From: a virus
Length of the DNA: 36,846 nucleotides
Strand: one strand, 5' to 3'
IMG/VR virus record: IMGVR_UViG_3300021471_000015
Span: 1-36,846 of that record
Position numbers and translations under genes: made by a program. Shown piece after piece: positions 36,084-36,846 of this stretch. Positions within the stretch are counted from its first letter, which is position 1; each line of letters opens with the position of its first letter. A model generated the notes under the pieces. That model searched no databases, was not told the origin of the DNA, and saw only the letters and a program-made list of their open reading frames with translations.

Positions 36084-36846
36084 TTAGAAAGGCATCGTAG
36101 GGTCGCTCTCGCCCTCATCGCTCCCTGACGGCTCTTGATTCCCATCATCGAATTGATTCCGCACAGAATCGTTCCCTGCGCCGTATGAACCCTTATCTAC
36201 CTGTGATTCATTGCCGAAGAACTTCTGGACGTTCTCAGAGGCGTTTTCGGACACTGGGGGCAATGATTCAACGTGTGCTTGGCATTCCTCACGCGCTGCT
36301 TGCTGTGCTGCCTTCACTTGTAGCTTAGCGATGTCGTAAGACTCAATGAGCTTATCTTGCAGTTCTTCATTGCTGACTTGACCTGCACGTTTAGCGGCCC
36401 ATGATTGGTACACATAGTCAGGGGTAACAGTTTTCTCGTTGCTGAACTCAAGCACGATACAAGACGGGTGCCACCCTTCCTTGAACGCCGCGTCCAAGAC
36501 CTTGAACACTTGTTGCTCTACAACCTTCACAGCACCACGGGAAAGATTCGCTGTGATCGGGCCACGTTCATCAACACCGTTCTTATCAATCGGTAGCAAC
36601 ATGAGGACGTATGTTTCCTCAGCTAGTGGCGGCTTGTCATTGGTGCCTTTGGGCATCCTGCGCCACACGCATTCAGGTTGCTTATCTTCTGGCACGCACC
36701 CATCAGGATATTGCCAAAGGATCTTACCCTCGTCCTCTGTATCCTTTTCACCCCATCGGACCCAGTTCTTCATGTGCCCGATAACCACGGCTGTAAACGC
36801 CGGACCGAGGCCGTAGTCGCCATTGCGAACGTAGAAGTCGCCTACT
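36084..36846 (-). CDS. SSB-like phage protein, C-terminal part (starts at 312)
   Basis: Together with 1-312 this gives a 311-residue protein. After MVIGHMKNWVRWGEKDTEDE the fold is beta-rich with WQYPDGCVPEDKQPECVW and a helical centre, then a Ser/Asn-rich acidic tail ending DEGESDPTMPF. This end, acidic residues then MPF, resembles the C-terminal tip (D-D-I-P-F) of bacterial SSB, which binds partner proteins. A single-stranded-DNA-binding role in replication or recombination is inferred. I cannot see an OB-fold with certainty. The position after the early genes and before the DnaC-like block is consistent. Confidence 0.7.
   Translation of the reverse strand, partial: VGDFYVRNGDYGLGPAFTAVVIGHMKNWVRWGEKDTEDEGKILWQYPDGCVPEDKQPECVWRRMPKGTNDKPPLAEETYVLMLLPIDKNGVDERGPITANLSRGAVKVVEQQVFKVLDAAFKEGWHPSCIVLEFSNEKTVTPDYVYQSWAAKRAGQVSNEELQDKLIESYDIAKLQVKAAQQAAREECQAHVESLPPVSENASENVQKFFGNESQVDKGSYGAGNDSVRNQFDDGNQEPSGSDEGESDPTMPF
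36708..36846. repeat. Terminal direct repeat, right copy
   Basis: The partner of 1-139, with one difference at 36720. See the left copy. Confidence 0.95.

Overview
The window is a tailed bacteriophage genome (class Caudoviricetes) recovered as a circularly closing contig. The first 139 bases recur as the last 139 bases with one difference, so the unique genome is about 36,707 bp and the contig ends are an assembly cut point inside one gene. Genes start after purine-rich Shine-Dalgarno sites, overlap by ATGA or similar junctions, and follow sigma70-like promoters, which suggests a bacterial host of ordinary transcription type. I cannot name the host. No integrase or DNA polymerase is recognisable, and no endolysin is obvious.

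Layout: nearly everything is transcribed leftward (minus strand). The only exception is a five-gene rightward cluster at 2943-4355, led by a 43-residue ribbon-helix-helix protein and also encoding a helix-turn-helix protein and a membrane protein. It diverges from a leftward promoter at about 2839-2866. That promoter serves small early genes (2756 down to 378) and, across the contig junction, a gene with an SSB-like acidic tail (312 joined to 36846-36084), a tRNA-like cloverleaf, and genes down to 35057. Three more leftward early units follow, with starts at about 34.8 kb, 33.9 kb and 32.5 kb. They carry small proteins, a SAM methyltransferase, a replisome-organizer-like protein, a DnaC-like ATPase, a DnaA domain IV-like protein and a RusA-like resolvase. 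A 551-bp gene-free structured region at 27514-28064 separates early from late genes. The late block then runs leftward: small terminase, large terminase, DUF4055-type portal, scaffold, HK97-fold capsid, head-completion and connector genes, tail tube, a short tape measure, tail tip, fibres with collagen-like and lectin-like parts, and a membrane-protein/lipoprotein (probable lysis) cassette ending at 4528.

The phage seems to direct the host replisome to its DNA through a DnaC-like loader, a replisome organizer and a DnaA-like DNA binder, using RusA to process branched DNA and SSB-like protein for single strands.

The most unusual structure is a repeated RNA leader. At four places (28.0, 32.6, 33.95 and 34.85 kb) a sigma70-like promoter is followed within 4-12 bases by two interleaved inverted repeats (B-A-B'-A'), and the last arm is followed by a T-rich tract. 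Each could fold as an H-type pseudoknot or act as an intrinsic-terminator attenuator whose loop is held by the RNA 5' end. In three cases the T tract leads directly into the ribosome binding site of the first gene. The stem sequences differ between copies while the architecture is kept. I know of no named element of this form. The genome also has three cloverleaf (tRNA-like) structures with lengthened acceptor helices, one of which lies between duplicated copies of a gene start.
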